64,000 nucleotides of DNA from contig OX375873.1 in the NCBI GenBank assembly GCA_947359465.1, positions 72,790,278 through 72,854,277 of the forward strand. Direction: 5' to 3'. The notes beneath the pieces were generated by a model. That model was not told the origin of the DNA. It saw nothing but the letters and a program-made list of their open reading frames with translations, and did not search any database. Shown one piece after another: positions 11,640 to 23,937 of the stretch (positions are counted from its first letter, which is position 1; each line of letters starts with the position of its first letter). The translations under genes and the position numbers were made by a program. This DNA is from Metellina segmentata (lineage: Eukaryota; Arthropoda; Arachnida; Araneae; Tetragnathidae).

Positions 11640-12062
11640 ATGGTTTGGTCAAGGCAGGCACTATGTCCCCAGGGATCCTCTCGGGAGCATTTACTTTTCA
11701 AAAACTTACATCCAAGCGAAAAATCTTGATAAACAATACCTGGCGTATTTCTTCCCTCAAGATTGGTACAGAGGTATCCATCTGTGGGCAGCATTGGAGT
11801 TTAAGGGAGAAAGAAATAAACAGACACATTCCTAACAAGACTCAACAGTGGATATACTAGGTCACTCTCATATGACAGGGGACGTTAGACATTAGCTTTG
11901 TGCTCTAAATATGAGCAAGAACCGACTTCACTCAAGCATATTCTGATTTGTTTGGGGCTGAGTCGAAATTATCTTGAGAAGGCCCCTACCTTGGTGATGG
12001 ACTTCCTGAGGGTGAATGATTTAGTGGACCTGGTCAAGTATATTCTAGATTGGGTGGAATAA
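11640..12062 (+). pseudogene. LINE (non-LTR retrotransposon) ORF2 tail, degenerate
   Basis: The last part reads as one frame to a TAA at 12060-12062. It starts CSKYEQEPTSLKHILICLGL, continues with DFLRVNDLVDLV and ends KYILDWVE. The Cys...His...Cys spacing followed by a short hydrophobic tail is what I expect after the RNase H region of arthropod non-LTR elements. Upstream, 11640-11860 is open in another frame, with stops between, so the copy is broken. No poly-A tail is obvious. Family recognition is from general pattern only. Confidence 0.45.
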
Positions 12063-12064
12063 GT

Positions 12065-12950
12065 AACAACAACAACCGCAACTTGTATATTACATTCAGT
12101 AGCACTTATTTTAAAGTTTCAAATTATATTATTGTATTGAATTGAAAGCTATAGTTAAGAGTCAAGAAACAACACGTATCATTCTAAATACTTACGTGAT
12201 TTTCATTTAGAAACCAGTACATATTTACAGTGGTTGGAAATGTTAAAAAAAAGCGGCTCTAATAATCGATTTAAAACTGCATGCCATTAAGAGTAAACCG
12301 AATTATAAATAAGATTCTGATGATCTTGGGATAATATCAAGGTTATAAAATAGTCCAACTAGTAATTTTGAACAGTGAAAAGTTTTTGTCTTCAGTGGCA
12401 GAAGATCGAGGTCGTTTACTTTACGTGTTGAAGCTATTCTTAAGCAACGTTGCTATTTTAAACATTCGTTGAAAACATTGAGTTTCTTTTTAAAAAATGC
12501 TGTCTAATTGATTTTTCCCCCGAAAAATGTAATGGATGACCTTTATTTCCTCTGTACTGAAGACATTTAATTTTAAAACTAGCTGCTATTTCTCACGCAA
12601 ATCATTAAATTTACAAATGTATTTACCTGAAACTAAATTAATCATGAAAAATTTATCAATATATGTTATCCGTTCATAATGATGATGAAATTCAAATTTC
12701 TACAGTTCAAAGATATTTATAGGAAAACTAAGTGTATTGCTACACTGTTAATTTGTGAATTTTACAGGAAATACACCTTTAGAGAATTCATAATCATTAA
12801 AAAGCACATCACCTTAATATCACCTTTTGTAGTTTTGTCTTACACTATGGTGTGCTGTATGTGAAATGAAGTTTTGGATGGATAAAGCAAGCATATGTAT
12901 TTAGTCTAAATTAAATTGATGAAGTCTTGAAAATGTCAGTACGAAGATTA
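12065..12950. other. No gene seen
   Basis: AT-rich, with only one 61-codon frame (12679-12864) that shows no domain. Part may be the diverged body of the Helitron-like end at 13082. Confidence 0.45.
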
Positions 12951-12959
12951 AAAAACTAT

Positions 12960-13082
12960 TTTCTTCTCACTTAAATTAACTTTACACTTGTGTACGACAG
13001 AGAAAAAAAAGTGATCATTCTGACCACTTTCAACGAACATTTAACCAATTCAACCTGAACAATGCTGGAGTGTTTTTGCTAG
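12960..13082 (+). mobile_element. Helitron-like 3' end
   Basis: Aligns with the 3' end of the 23938-24806 element: aaaagtgatcattctga, then aacatttaaccaattcaacc, then a GC-containing hairpin remnant, then GCTAG followed by T. Canonical Helitrons end with a short hairpin and CTRR and insert next to T. The 5' end was not found. Confidence 0.5.
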
Positions 13083-13089
13083 TTTGATA

Positions 13090-16000
13090 TACAATTAAGA
13101 ATATTTTTACAGTTTAGGAAAGCGTGTATGATTGGTTTCTATTTGCAAAACGTCTTGTAAATTAATAGAGTTCGTTCCATAAACTACATGAAACAATTAT
13201 AACCATAAATGATTACATTTTCTTTTGATATTTACCTAGAGGGAGACATCGTTCCTTAGTATTTAGTAAATACTAGGATTATGTATAAGGGGCCTTAAAA
13301 TGGGGGGGGGGTAAACAAGTTTAACTAATACTTTACAAAATTATATTTGCATTTAATCTTCTCCTACAGAAATAACTTACGATACCGTACAATTTAGTGA
13401 ACTCTAGAATAACAGTATTTCTTGAAATAAAACTACTCTTAACCATACTTGTTATATGTTACAATAATCTATTTCGTGTAGTTCTTCCTTTGTTTTAGTC
13501 TGTTAAATAAATCTTCATGAATCCTGTGAGTCAATATATTCAAAATTGGGACATCCGAACCGTAGAGAAACACAATCCAAATCTAGCCAAACAGAAAGAA
13601 TGTTCCTAGAAAAGCTTCTTTGAAATAGAACTGGAGGAAAGCCTAAATCAGTACTCCTAAGGTAGTGATTTCTTTCTCCGAAAAGGGATCTGTAACATCC
13701 TTCACCCAATAGATTGGTTATACCATCCAAATAGATTGCTGGGATTCTTTTTCTTATACAATTGAGAACTGTTTGAAGAGCAAAACGGAAACAAGATGGT
13801 CAAAGACTTCCACTTTCCAATATCTCCGAGGTACTTTAGATATCGATAATGCGCGAACGTCGATATTCCATTTATCGATAACACTGCGAAACTTCAACAT
13901 TTTTGAGAGAGAATTCCAGAGCTTCCGTGGATGACAAAAAGAAAATGCGAAGAGAAGTTAAAAAATATTGAAAAAAGAAGCAGAAAGAAAAAGAATGCAC
14001 CAGCGTCAGATGGCACAAAAGTACCAGCATTTCGGTTGCCTAGCAACGAGTTCCAATCAGGCATTCGTAAAAAAAGATCCTCAAGAGCTCCTTTTCTTTT
14101 GTTAACTACGTTTATTCAGCCTCTATGCCTAAGATATCCCTGTCGGGGATTTTTTTTATTCTTGGGTTCTTTTTTGTCCTCGTACATGAGATGATAGCAC
14201 GCAAAATAAACCTATGCTAGGAGATGCTTTGCTTTTTTTATTCATTTAGGCTGTGATTAGAATGAGACATGAGTAATCAAAACATTTGTTTGGTTATTTG
14301 GGGAGTTTTCCTTAAGGAGGACATATATTACTCTATCTTTACAGGCTATTTGGAGGGAGAGAGTCGATTTGGAGATTATCGGTGCTTAGAATAGCTTCGA
14401 ATTTGAGACTGCTTTGTGAGTTGAAGTAAGAACAAATTCTCTCATTTTTGCCAGACATAATCTATTTCAGTCTCACATGGATATCTAAACTGCTCTTGTA
14501 GTGCAGATTAAACATGTTTTAGTGTCTAGCTAGTAATTAGTACACGACAGCCTTTGTGGTACATTAATAATTCATAAAACCTATTGAAATATTAATTTGA
14601 ACAGCCTAAGACTTATTTTGAAAGGAATCCACGCATATTACCAATCATCACTTTGGCGAATGACTCAAAAAGCATTTGAGCTAGCTAAAGGGATTTTAAG
14701 AGCGACAACTATTTCCGTTATAAAAAGTCAATTGCGAAATTTTAGTTGAAATATTGCAAGGTAAGGTGATGATAAACTACATAACCATTTGTTTTACTTG
14801 ACATGAAGATCCGATAAAGATGACTCAGAACATCTTGAACGAAACAAATGAAATAAAAGTTATTAATTAAATTAAATTGACATCGCGAATTGAATTGTTT
14901 TGCACTAAAAATGCTACATAGCTTTCATGATTTATATCATCATCGTGTTTACTCAAGAGATATGTATTTTGTTTAATATCAGATAGGATTTGTATTACAA
15001 CATTTTGTATTTGCTTCTAAAGCAACTATACACCGGAATGAAATACAATTATGTTCAGTTGTAGGCTTCTTCACTAATCACGTAAAAACTAACATTAATT
15101 TATCTAAACAGTTGGAATTCAATACTAAAAGGTGGAACTTGCCTGGATTGCATGAATTTTGTCAATAAAATATCATTATGTGCAGTGAGACAGTCTTTGC
15201 ATCGCTGCAAATTTCAAGCATTGTGGGCTGATTCAGCGGGACTCATATTACGTGTGCAGATTTTGTTTAAAGTATGAGTTGTAATTTTAATTTTGTCCAA
15301 AAAGCTATTTTTTGGTCTCTCATATTGGAAAAGCAAGCAGGTTTAAGCGTTAAATGGCTTAAAAATGTATTTTAACATTAAATATCTATTCCCTATTAAA
15401 ATAGCAACGAAACTCGACAGTTGTGTACTACACCGTTAGACTTTTGATTAAACAATACGGCCATTGGCTTCCGTTATAAACTTCATCTTGCAAACACATA
15501 AAATTGCAAACTTTGCGATTCACATCTCGAAGTCTACAATTTCATCCCCCTGTGGAAAGAAGCAGAAACGCAGACCTAAATAAACGGTTTTATTTTAATT
15601 ACTAGGCGGTTGTCAACAAAATGGTATAATGCCAATCACCATGTGGATATTAAAAGTGTATTGTATTTGCTTTCAGAAGAAAAGCAATAGCTATCACTCC
15701 TGCAACAGAGGCTTTATATGTCTCTTTAAGTATTAATGCTCTTGTTTTCATAATATCTCACTACAGTAACTTAGCTTCAACCATTACAAGATTAGAAGGA
15801 GTCTCATTGCCTTTCACCGAAGCAATATATTTGATGCGGTAGCAAAGTGAATCCTTTATTCCTGGCATATCTGTACTTCTTTCTATTGGAAAAGTGCCGA
15901 GAGGTTACGAAGGAAGCAATTAAACAAACGTAGCAAGAATATACATGTACATTAGGCTGGATCGAGAAAACATTGATCAAAATCTTTTCTATTCTGATCT

Positions 16001-18065
16001 GTTTGCCTGAGTGGGGAAAACTACCATAGTTTGGCATACGTAATCCTACAAAATATTTGTCATTTCTGTTAACATAGTTTGCTGCCTATATTTAGTTGAT
16101 ATGCTTGCTACCTTTGATACTTTAATATTTAAAGTATAAAAGTTATTCTGAGAAGCCGCAATGCTGTGTGTTATCTTGTTCTCCGTTTTAGAGTTTTTGC
16201 AGGTCAAAACATGTTTTTAAAGTTGCTAAAGGGATAGTGGATTCTGCTTTTCGGGAGATTTTTAAGAGGGAGTTAACTCACATTAGTATCATAGATCAGC
16301 AGAAGACCCGTAAAACCTCCAAGTAAACAACCTGGTAACATACTTACGGTTAGAAGTCCGCACAAGCATGAGTATGATACTTAAAGCATACTTGCTTTTA
16401 AAAGCATCATAAATTTTTGTAGAATTTGTTGGATATCAGAGTAATTTAAATGCGTTTCACAAACTTATTTAAAACAATTTTTAAGTTATATTTGTTTCAA
16501 ACTGATAAATTCTCCATATCGCAATTACTTTGATGTTGCATTTTTGTTATGAATTAAAAAACCAGAATTAATTAAAATATTAAAACATTAAAAACAAAAA
16601 TTGTTTTTACAGCATTATTTTAAAGCATGTCCTCCATATTCTTTTCCCAATCCATGCAGGAATTATAATTGATAGTATCATATTTACCACTTATTTTATG
16701 ACTCACAGGAGGCAGTTAGACAAAGATTGTTTTTTATGACCATTTTCTAATCCAAGTACAATTTTATTTGCCTTCAAGGTATGTAGTTAAAGTTAAGAAA
16801 TAGAAGCTCCTTACGATATCATATTAACAATGCATAAAGACATAATCTAATGTTATTACAGGCATTAAGTCTTTGCTAACTACTTTCTTAGTGGTCATTA
16901 AAACTACTAACGCAACAAATGATAAACTGTAAAATTGAGTTATGTATACACTGTGGGAAATAAAACTTTAGTACATATTAGCGAGTTTATACGATACTTG
17001 ATTAAGTATTCAGCAATGATTACTAGTTGTATTCTTGGATTATGAAAAGAAAACACTTATAACTTGTTCTTATATTGTTCTAGAAAATTACGAGCTCCTT
17101 GCTCTTGATATTTGCACTCAACTAAGCATTAAGAGATCATTTTAGTTAATTAAAACGAATTTTGAAGCATATCTTAATTTTGCTACGTTCCGATTTCTTC
17201 TTAGAAATTCTCTGGTACGTTGATTATTCGTAACCTCTGTCTCAAAGTATACTATAAATGATTTTATAATTTCCCTACTTGTAATTTCATTTGAATGACT
17301 AAAATCTTGGAATTAGTATCCAAGTTTCAGGGTGTATTCTGTTTAATACATGAGAAATAATAAATAAAAATTCCACTTTGTTAGCTTATTTATAGATACT
17401 GTATAGCAATCATAATTCCTGATTTCCAGGTTAGATATCAGTACTTTGATTTATATGCACAATTGAATGGAAGATTCTAATGCTTTTTTAAGATTACATT
17501 TGTCATGATCTCATCGTGTGTGGCAAAACACGTTAACTTTCTTCTAGACATATTATGGGCATCATCTTTCAAGTATTCGTTGAGAGAATGTGGCAGCTTC
17601 AGTTTTATGCCCTGGCACCATGTGAGGTGCTGCTAAATGCATTCACTGCGAACTTAGAGGAGGAGGGCCTGTTATATGGAGAATTTTTGAAAATATGCTT
17701 ATTTATACATGCTCTCTTGAAGAAACTAAGAAACTTCAATCAGCCAACCCAACTTCGGCAAATACGAGATTCGAACTTCTAACAAATCGCTTCTGCCAGT
17801 TTCTAGTTTCTTTAGCACAAGGCGTTTAAATGCTCAGTCACTGGTGGTATTTATATTTTATTAACCAAGCTTAGTTGTTCAATCCATGTTTTTCATTTGT
17901 AGAATTTACAAGGTTTTATGTTTGAACGCTTCAGGAAAATTCTAGTTTTACTTATTGGAATTTATTTGAGTTTAGTAAGTTGGCGTTCTATTCAACTGGC
18001 ATTTCATTAGAAATCTATACTACTTCAAAAATTGAGAAATAATTTTGTTGATGTTTTATGTCAAT
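13090..18065. other. No gene seen; 5 kb AT-rich
   Basis: No domain-bearing frame, no repeat shared within the window, and no splice-bounded exon that I can support. Frames of 60-90 codons at 13515-14194, 15804-16037 and 17555-17782 lack recognisable motifs. Confidence 0.5.
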
Positions 18066-18068
18066 ACT

Positions 18069-18126
18069 AACACACACACACGCACTCATGAATACACGCC
18101 CACACGCATGCAAATACACTCCCACA
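18069..18126 (+). repeat. CA-rich degenerate microsatellite
   Basis: A short (CA)n core is followed by degenerate CAC/ACA-rich sequence to 18126. Confidence 0.7.
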
Positions 18127-18129
18127 GAA

Positions 18130-20010
18130 ACTTTAGAACATTTTATTTTCGTTTGTAAATGATTTTTAATAATTTATACTTCTCTATGTTAGAGGAAACT
18201 AAATCTTCATATAATGCCATATGAAAATTCTTACATCTAATATGTACCGTAATGTTTATATTTGAGGATATTTAAGCTTTTTTACGCTCTTCGTGCGCTT
18301 ACCATATAATCTTTTTGGATAGTGTTCGATGATTGGGTATTGTGTATTTCGCAAAACGGAACAGCAAGAATTTAATGCTCCAGCTTGCTCGGGTTATTTG
18401 ATTATTAACCAATTTACTAATGCCTACTCTGTACTACTGAATTAAGTAAAATAATTTGCATGAATATGATATTCGGGGATTAATTCTTTAAAGCGGATCC
18501 AATTTCATTTTTAGAAAGTTTAAAAAGTATTTTTGAACATATCTTAACATTTACATATATTACACTATGGATACGATATTTTATTTGCATAGTTATTAAC
18601 ATACTCAATGGTTTCAACTGTCGAACTTTAAATTGGAATCCAGCAAAATAATTTAACCGATATTTCTAATCCCCTCTTGCGTTCCAATACACTTAAGGGA
18701 TCGAGCCAGTATTTCCCACATTTTAATCGATCGCTTTTTGCAAAATTAGAATTTAATGCATGTAACAGATGACTAAACATAATTAGATACCTTGACCAGC
18801 AAAGAGAAGAGTCTCATAATTTAAGTAATGGACGTTTAGAAGAAAGCCTCATCTTGAGCGCACACTTTACCTTATTATCTCACGAGCAATTTTGAAAGAG
18901 AAAAAAGTCTTCTTTTCGTAAACGGTAGAAGTAACAAATTAGAGAAGGCTGAAGAGATCTCGAATACTCTTAGTCAATAATATAGTAATTCGATATGCAA
19001 ATATTGAGCTCTAGCATTTTACCTCCTTTTTGTTTTTACTCTTTTCTTTTCTAAGGAACTAGCAGATGGCGTGAATGTCAATAAAGCAATGAAGCGATTA
19101 ATCATCTGGCTACGCCTACCAACCACGTGACGTCTGACGTCAGTCGGCTGTGATGCTCATTTGATTAAGCGCGACATTTCAGCCGTTGCTCGTGACGTTT
19201 TAATTAGTTTCGGCCCGGTTAAGCCTAGTTAATGATTCGGAGAAGTTACGAATGTGGAAGGGCTTCAGCTGAAAATTGCGTTACTTTTTGAGCACTGAAT
19301 CATGTTGAGGATCACTCGAAACGAGTGAGAATCATTTTGTTTTCAATTAGAGGTTAATGATGACTTCGTGATTTTGAGTTTTCGAATTGAGGAGCTAATT
19401 TTTACCCGCGATGGGCGTTGGAAGAAAGTTACAAAAAAGACTCCTTCTAATTCGTAATAATTATTAGCTAGTTGAAAAATAGAAGTTTTTCTAGCTGGGT
19501 GACGTACACATAAAACCATTCGTGTAAGATATACGAGATGTAGCAAATAGGTTTACCTTAGGCCTACAGACCATATATTGATCTCCGAACAGGTTTACTC
19601 GACTCGCAGACCGGCATTTTAAAGACATTTTCTTGGCCAGTCGGTTAGATAAGGCTCTCCCAAAAAGTCTTTGGAATGTATTTCGAAAGCAGATTGTTCA
19701 AAAGTTCACTAGGCTATACTTTGAAAAGATTTTTAGTAATTACTTCTTGTACTACTTTTTTAAAACGTGAACAATTTAACCAGTTAGTGCACATGCATAG
19801 AAACTTTTAAGAATGTACGGTTTGGGTCTAGCAGCACAATTAGAAAAATTGTAGTTCATCCTTTGAGGTTAACGAGATTTCTCATTAGTAGTGTAGTATT
19901 GTTTTTACCCCGCGACCCATTTAAGAACTAAATAATTACATATCTTTGTTGAAGGAATCCAATTTAAAAAAATTGTATGTCGAGATGGTCATAACGGGTG
20001 AGAAGTTATG
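18130..20010. other. No gene seen; CpG-richer patch at 19090-19240
   Basis: AT-rich except for 19090-19240. That patch has several CpGs, an E-box-like CACGTG and a TGACGTCA palindrome. No supported exon adjoins it. Confidence 0.4.
19118..19145. promoter_or_regulatory. Candidate CRE/E-box cluster
   Basis: CACGTGACGTCTGACGTCAG combines an E-box (CACGTG) with TGACGTC and TGACGTCA. These are consensus sites for bHLH and CREB/ATF factors in animals. No transcript start or exon is seen nearby, so function is unproven. Confidence 0.25.
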
Positions 20011-20015
20011 TAGGA

Positions 20016-20690
20016 AGTTCATAAGACCGAGTTTTAATGTCACACAACAATGGACTGTTCATGCATGGTTAGAAGTCATGCAGGAAAGATTGCAGATTGC
20101 TCAATCGTTCTTTTCTATTTCAATTATTCTGTTGTTGCTGCCAATGCCCTTGAACAAGTGAAACATAGACCGTCCATAAGACCGAGTTTTTCATGTCACA
20201 CAACAATGGACTGTTCATGCATGGTTAGAAGTCATGCAGGAAAGATTGCAGATTGCTCAATAGTTCTTTTCTATTTCAATTATTCTGTTGTTGCTGCCAA
20301 TGCCCTTGAACAAGTGAAACATAGACCGTCCATAAGACTGAGTTTTTCATGTCACACAACAATGGACTGTTCATGCATGGTTAGAAGTCATGCAGGAAAG
20401 ATTGCAGATTGCTCAATAGTTCTTTCCTATTTCAATTATTCTGTTGTTGCTGCCAATGCCCTTGAACAAGTGAAACATAGACCGTCCATAAGACCGAGTT
20501 TTTCATGTCACACAACAATGGACTGTTCATGCATGGTTAGAAGTCACGCAGGAAAGATTGCAGATTGCTCAATCGTTCTTTTCTATTTCAATTATTCTGT
20601 TGTTGCTGCCAATGCCCTTGAACAAGTGAAACATAGACCGTCCATAAGACCGAGTTTTTCATGTCACACAACAATGGACTGCTCATGCAT
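20016..20690 (+). repeat. 156-bp tandem repeat with continuous open frame
   Basis: The anchor atggactg recurs at 20050, 20206, 20362, 20518 and 20674, exactly 156 bases apart, giving about 4.3 units. Units differ at only about five positions. Because 156 is a multiple of three and one frame lacks stops, a 221-codon frame (20050-20715) spans the array. Its 52-residue unit starts MDCSCMVRSHAGKIADCS. Of the five differences I read, three are synonymous, too few to judge selection. No signal peptide or known domain is seen. I treat it as a young minisatellite; translation is possible but unsupported. Confidence 0.9.
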
Positions 20691-20945
20691 TAGCTGTCTA
20701 AATTATACAAGGTAGTCAAAATCAAACGGACAATAATCATACTACGCCACGATTCCTCGTCGAAAACAATTACTCTGGGAGTTAATCACGTCAGTATTTT
20801 TTTCTTGTGTATATGTCCACTACGTGATATTGAATGTCTTGTATTTGGCACAATTTTACTTAATTTGTCCTCTTGAGCCTTAAAACCTGATTAACCTCAG
20901 AACATGGCCGTTCTAGATTGAGCATTGTGCGGGGGTAGTTGAATT

Positions 20946-21230
20946 AACATCTCACTGGAGCAACACACAGGGTATTGGAAACGGTTCTTTATTTATTCTG
21001 AATGAAAAGATCCGTGGACAACCTGGTATTTTTGAACCACGGTCAGATGACGAGGCAACATCTGAGATAGCCCTTCAATCTCCGAATTTCCACACCACGC
21101 CAACGCGAGGACATTTGAGGCAACGAAAGGTTTAATATACACCAGAACCCACATACATAATGTTCTGGTTGGATCGTGTTTCAAACTCACAACCGTCCTT
21201 TTTCTAATTTGCTACTTTTCCAACCGGGTT
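20946..21230 (-). mobile_element. tRNA-derived SINE, copy S2
   Basis: Minus-strand copy. The tRNA-like head is at the right (ttaacccggttggaaaa, then gacggttgtgagtttgaaac) and the tail at the left (ccagtgagatgttaa). It meets S3 head to head at about 21228. Confidence 0.8.
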
Positions 21231-21530
21231 AACGATTTGATGGTTAAGGTATTAGCCTCTAAATTGCAAGTTTCCTAGATCGAATCAGGTTCAGGGCATG
21301 GATATTAGAATCGTATGATGTAGAGGCGGCTGGTGTACCATCTGTAGTCCGAAAGTTCTCATATTGGGTTGGTGTGGAAGTTTGGAGAGTGGAGTACCAT
21401 ATCAGTTGTTGCCTCTTCATCTGATCGTGATTTAAAATTACGTGGTGTTGTCCACGGATCTCTCCGTTAGGGGATTAATCTCGGACATTCGTCAATAACC
21501 CGTTGTGTTGCTCTAGTACGATATAAATTA
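21228..21530 (+). mobile_element. tRNA-derived SINE, copy S3
   Basis: Plus-strand copy with a diverged tRNA-like head (tgatggttaaggtattagcc, then aagtttcctagatcgaatca). The shared body includes ttggtgtggaagtttggaga and tgttgtccacggatctctcc, and the tail is cgttgtgttgctctagtacg. It directly abuts S2 in the opposite direction. Confidence 0.8.
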
Positions 21531-21538
21531 ATATTAGC

Positions 21539-21832
21539 TTACCAACCGTGTAAGCGTGGAATTTTCCGGAGAAGTGTAGCTGATGATTTAACGCACACAT
21601 TTGAAATTTTATATCCATCAGTTGTATTCATTTTTATACGCGTGTCTTGATATTCCGCGGTACCGTCAATTCCATGGATGCCAAAAGGACTGTTTTCTTG
21701 CTCTAAGCTATGAAATTTTATGAACCCAGAAGTGACGTCATGAAACGTTTGACGCGAATATAGCTGGAATGTCACGTCCGATCGAGCAGGGACAACTCTT
21801 TTGGGTTGTTTTTCTATAGTACATGAGATCAC
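21539..21832 (-). other. Unrecognised 97-codon open frame
   Basis: A minus-strand frame beginning MISCTIEKQPKRVVPARSDV and ending LLRKIPRLHGW. Its composition is less AT-biased than its surroundings and it has several CpGs. It contains a TGACGTCA palindrome at 21734-21741. No domain, signal peptide or clear splice site was identified. It could be an exon, a transposon fragment or chance, so I do not call a gene. Confidence 0.25.
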
Positions 21833-21834
21833 GC

Positions 21835-22875
21835 AGTATGACTATTGCGCTTTCGTGATTCTCACCACATTGCATATTTTATGTCCTCAATTTTTCTGCA
21901 CTTCAAGTGAAACAAAATCAAGTTATCAAAATACTCTAGCAAATGTTGTTGAAAAATGTATTGAAATGATTATTTTTTTGCTGAAACAAGTGCAAGACAA
22001 AGACTTACGATTTATTGATTTTAAAGAACAATTAAAGAACATAGGTAACCCCATACATTTTGTTCCTACGGATTATTTCTAAAAAACACAACTTGGGTTC
22101 CGGTATCTTTCAAGTATCCGGTATCGATCAATCATTATCTAGGAACGTTTCACAAAATGTATTTGCAGAAACTGTAGCCCTAACAACGAGTTTTCCTGTT
22201 GAAATAAGGCCCCTATTATCAGACAGCTAGTCTTCCATCTTTACAACCAGTTTCTTTTTTTGAAGTTTCTACTTGATTCGAGGAATGCAATTTTGAAGAG
22301 CAGAGCTCTCCATTTTCTTATTCTATTTGAAGCTCGGAGAAAAGTTACTCCATGAAAGTTCTTTCTACTTTTTACCTCTAGAATTTCTGCTTTCCTGAAA
22401 TTTAATGATGAATAAATTCGTGACTGACATATTTAGCTTACGCAAAATACGCACATGGTTCAGCACAAACTTTTTGATACACTATCAAAATGAATTATAT
22501 TGTAATGCAATCACTCTTTTTAGGTTTGGTTGCAAAAAATTATAATTACGAGTTTTCTTAGATGCATATTGCTACCACTGTAAGAATAGCCTTCATCATT
22601 GGATAGAGATTTACATTTATAAGCAATAACACCTTCTTGAATATTTATTTGCCTCATTCAAATTATATCTATGTTTGTTAGACATATAAAGTAAAAATAA
22701 ACTTAACTCTTTGTTAGAGTTGAGTATTTAAACTGTAATAGAGTAGTTTTATATTTGAAACTTCTAATATATGTATTAGAAAATGTATTTAGAAACTTTA
22801 TAGCTTGCACAAAAGAAAATTGTCCAAGCCTATGAATCCTTCAGCTATTATATTTCTCAGGCTCACAGAGATAAG
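21835..22875. other. No gene seen
   Basis: AT-rich. A 93-codon frame at 21801-22082 has a Lys/Glu/Leu-rich C-terminal half but no recognisable domain. Confidence 0.4.
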
Positions 22876-22877
22876 TA

Positions 22878-23015
22878 GTCGAGTTAGTGTCGCACTGGAG
22901 AAACAGTGGTTGCTGGCAACCGTCCTGGAGCAATCCCGAAGGGAAATATCCGAAAACACCACCTCACAGTTCCAGGGTCAAATGATCAGATTAACACCTG
23001 TAAGCTCAAAGATGA
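22878..23015 (-). mobile_element. SINE fragment S8
   Basis: Matches the tail half of the SINE family on the minus strand (tgtcgcactggag, then gcaaccgtcctgg, then aaacaccacctcacagttcc). The tRNA-like head is missing. Confidence 0.65.
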
Positions 23016-23598
23016 AGCTCTTAGAACCAAAACACTCTCAGAAAAATCACATTCTATTTATTCCAAATTTATGCTGCAAATGAATAGGATAATATATGGA
23101 GGTAAGAAAAAGTTATATATAGAACTGTAGCTTGTACCAATCATGTCGGTTGGACTTGGCGGCAAAATAGTATCATTTATGGAGGCAAAGAAAATGCATA
23201 GGCTCAAAAGGGTCAGACACCCATGCATTCACATTAAGTATTTACCAGTAAAAAGTATAAGAATGCTTTTTAATTTTTTTTAATTTTAAGGGATTCTAAC
23301 GCATGTATTGATTCTGTAACTTGTAGTCTTCCGGTACGACTTCTATCCAGTTTTGACCTTTTGGATCACAAAAACCCTTTTCGATGATTTTTTTATTCAA
23401 TGCATGTTGAATTTGTTTTTTAGCTATTGGGTCATTATTTTGTGTGTTATGGGTAAAGAAACACTACTTTATTGAGTAATCGCGTGTGACAGCTGTTTAA
23501 GGATTTAGCATTAAAATAATGTGCAGCAAGTTCGTTTAAGTTAGCATATTTTTTGTTGTAGCTTATTTAGTTATTTGGGTAATGGTCATTTTAGTTAA

Positions 23599-23755
23599 CG
23601 TCACACTAGAGCAACACAAAGGGCTATTGACGACGGTCCGGGATCAGCCCCTTAAGAGAAAGATCCGACGACAACACCTCGTAGTTTTGAACCACGGTCA
23701 GAAGACGAAGCAACACCTGAGCTGGCACCCCATTCTCCAAACTTTCTGAGTTATT
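23599..23755 (-). mobile_element. SINE fragment S4
   Basis: The tail half of the SINE family (acgtcacactagagcaacac, then gacggtccgggatcagcccc, then gaaccacggtcagaagacga, then ctgagctggcaccccattct). The head is absent, so it is 5'-truncated. Confidence 0.8.
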
Positions 23756-23937
23756 TGGGATCTCTTTCAAAAGTTCGATATCTGGTCTAGGTACTTATTA
23801 CTTTACAGTCGAATTTTCCTGATGTTACCAAATTAGACAGGGCATAGACTAGTAAAATTTAGTTCGAAATTGGGGAAAAAGGTGATAACGCATTGGAACA
23901 TATTATTATTAAAATATTAAAATTATTCAATCGTCTA

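Noticed and set aside
13931..14194. Lys/Arg-rich 87-codon frame
   Set aside because: Low-complexity basic start followed by hydrophobic sequence; no domain or splice evidence.
20050..20715. Calling the 156-bp array a protein-coding gene
   Set aside because: No start context, splice site, signal peptide or domain supports it. The frame is open simply because one unit lacks stops and its period is a multiple of three.
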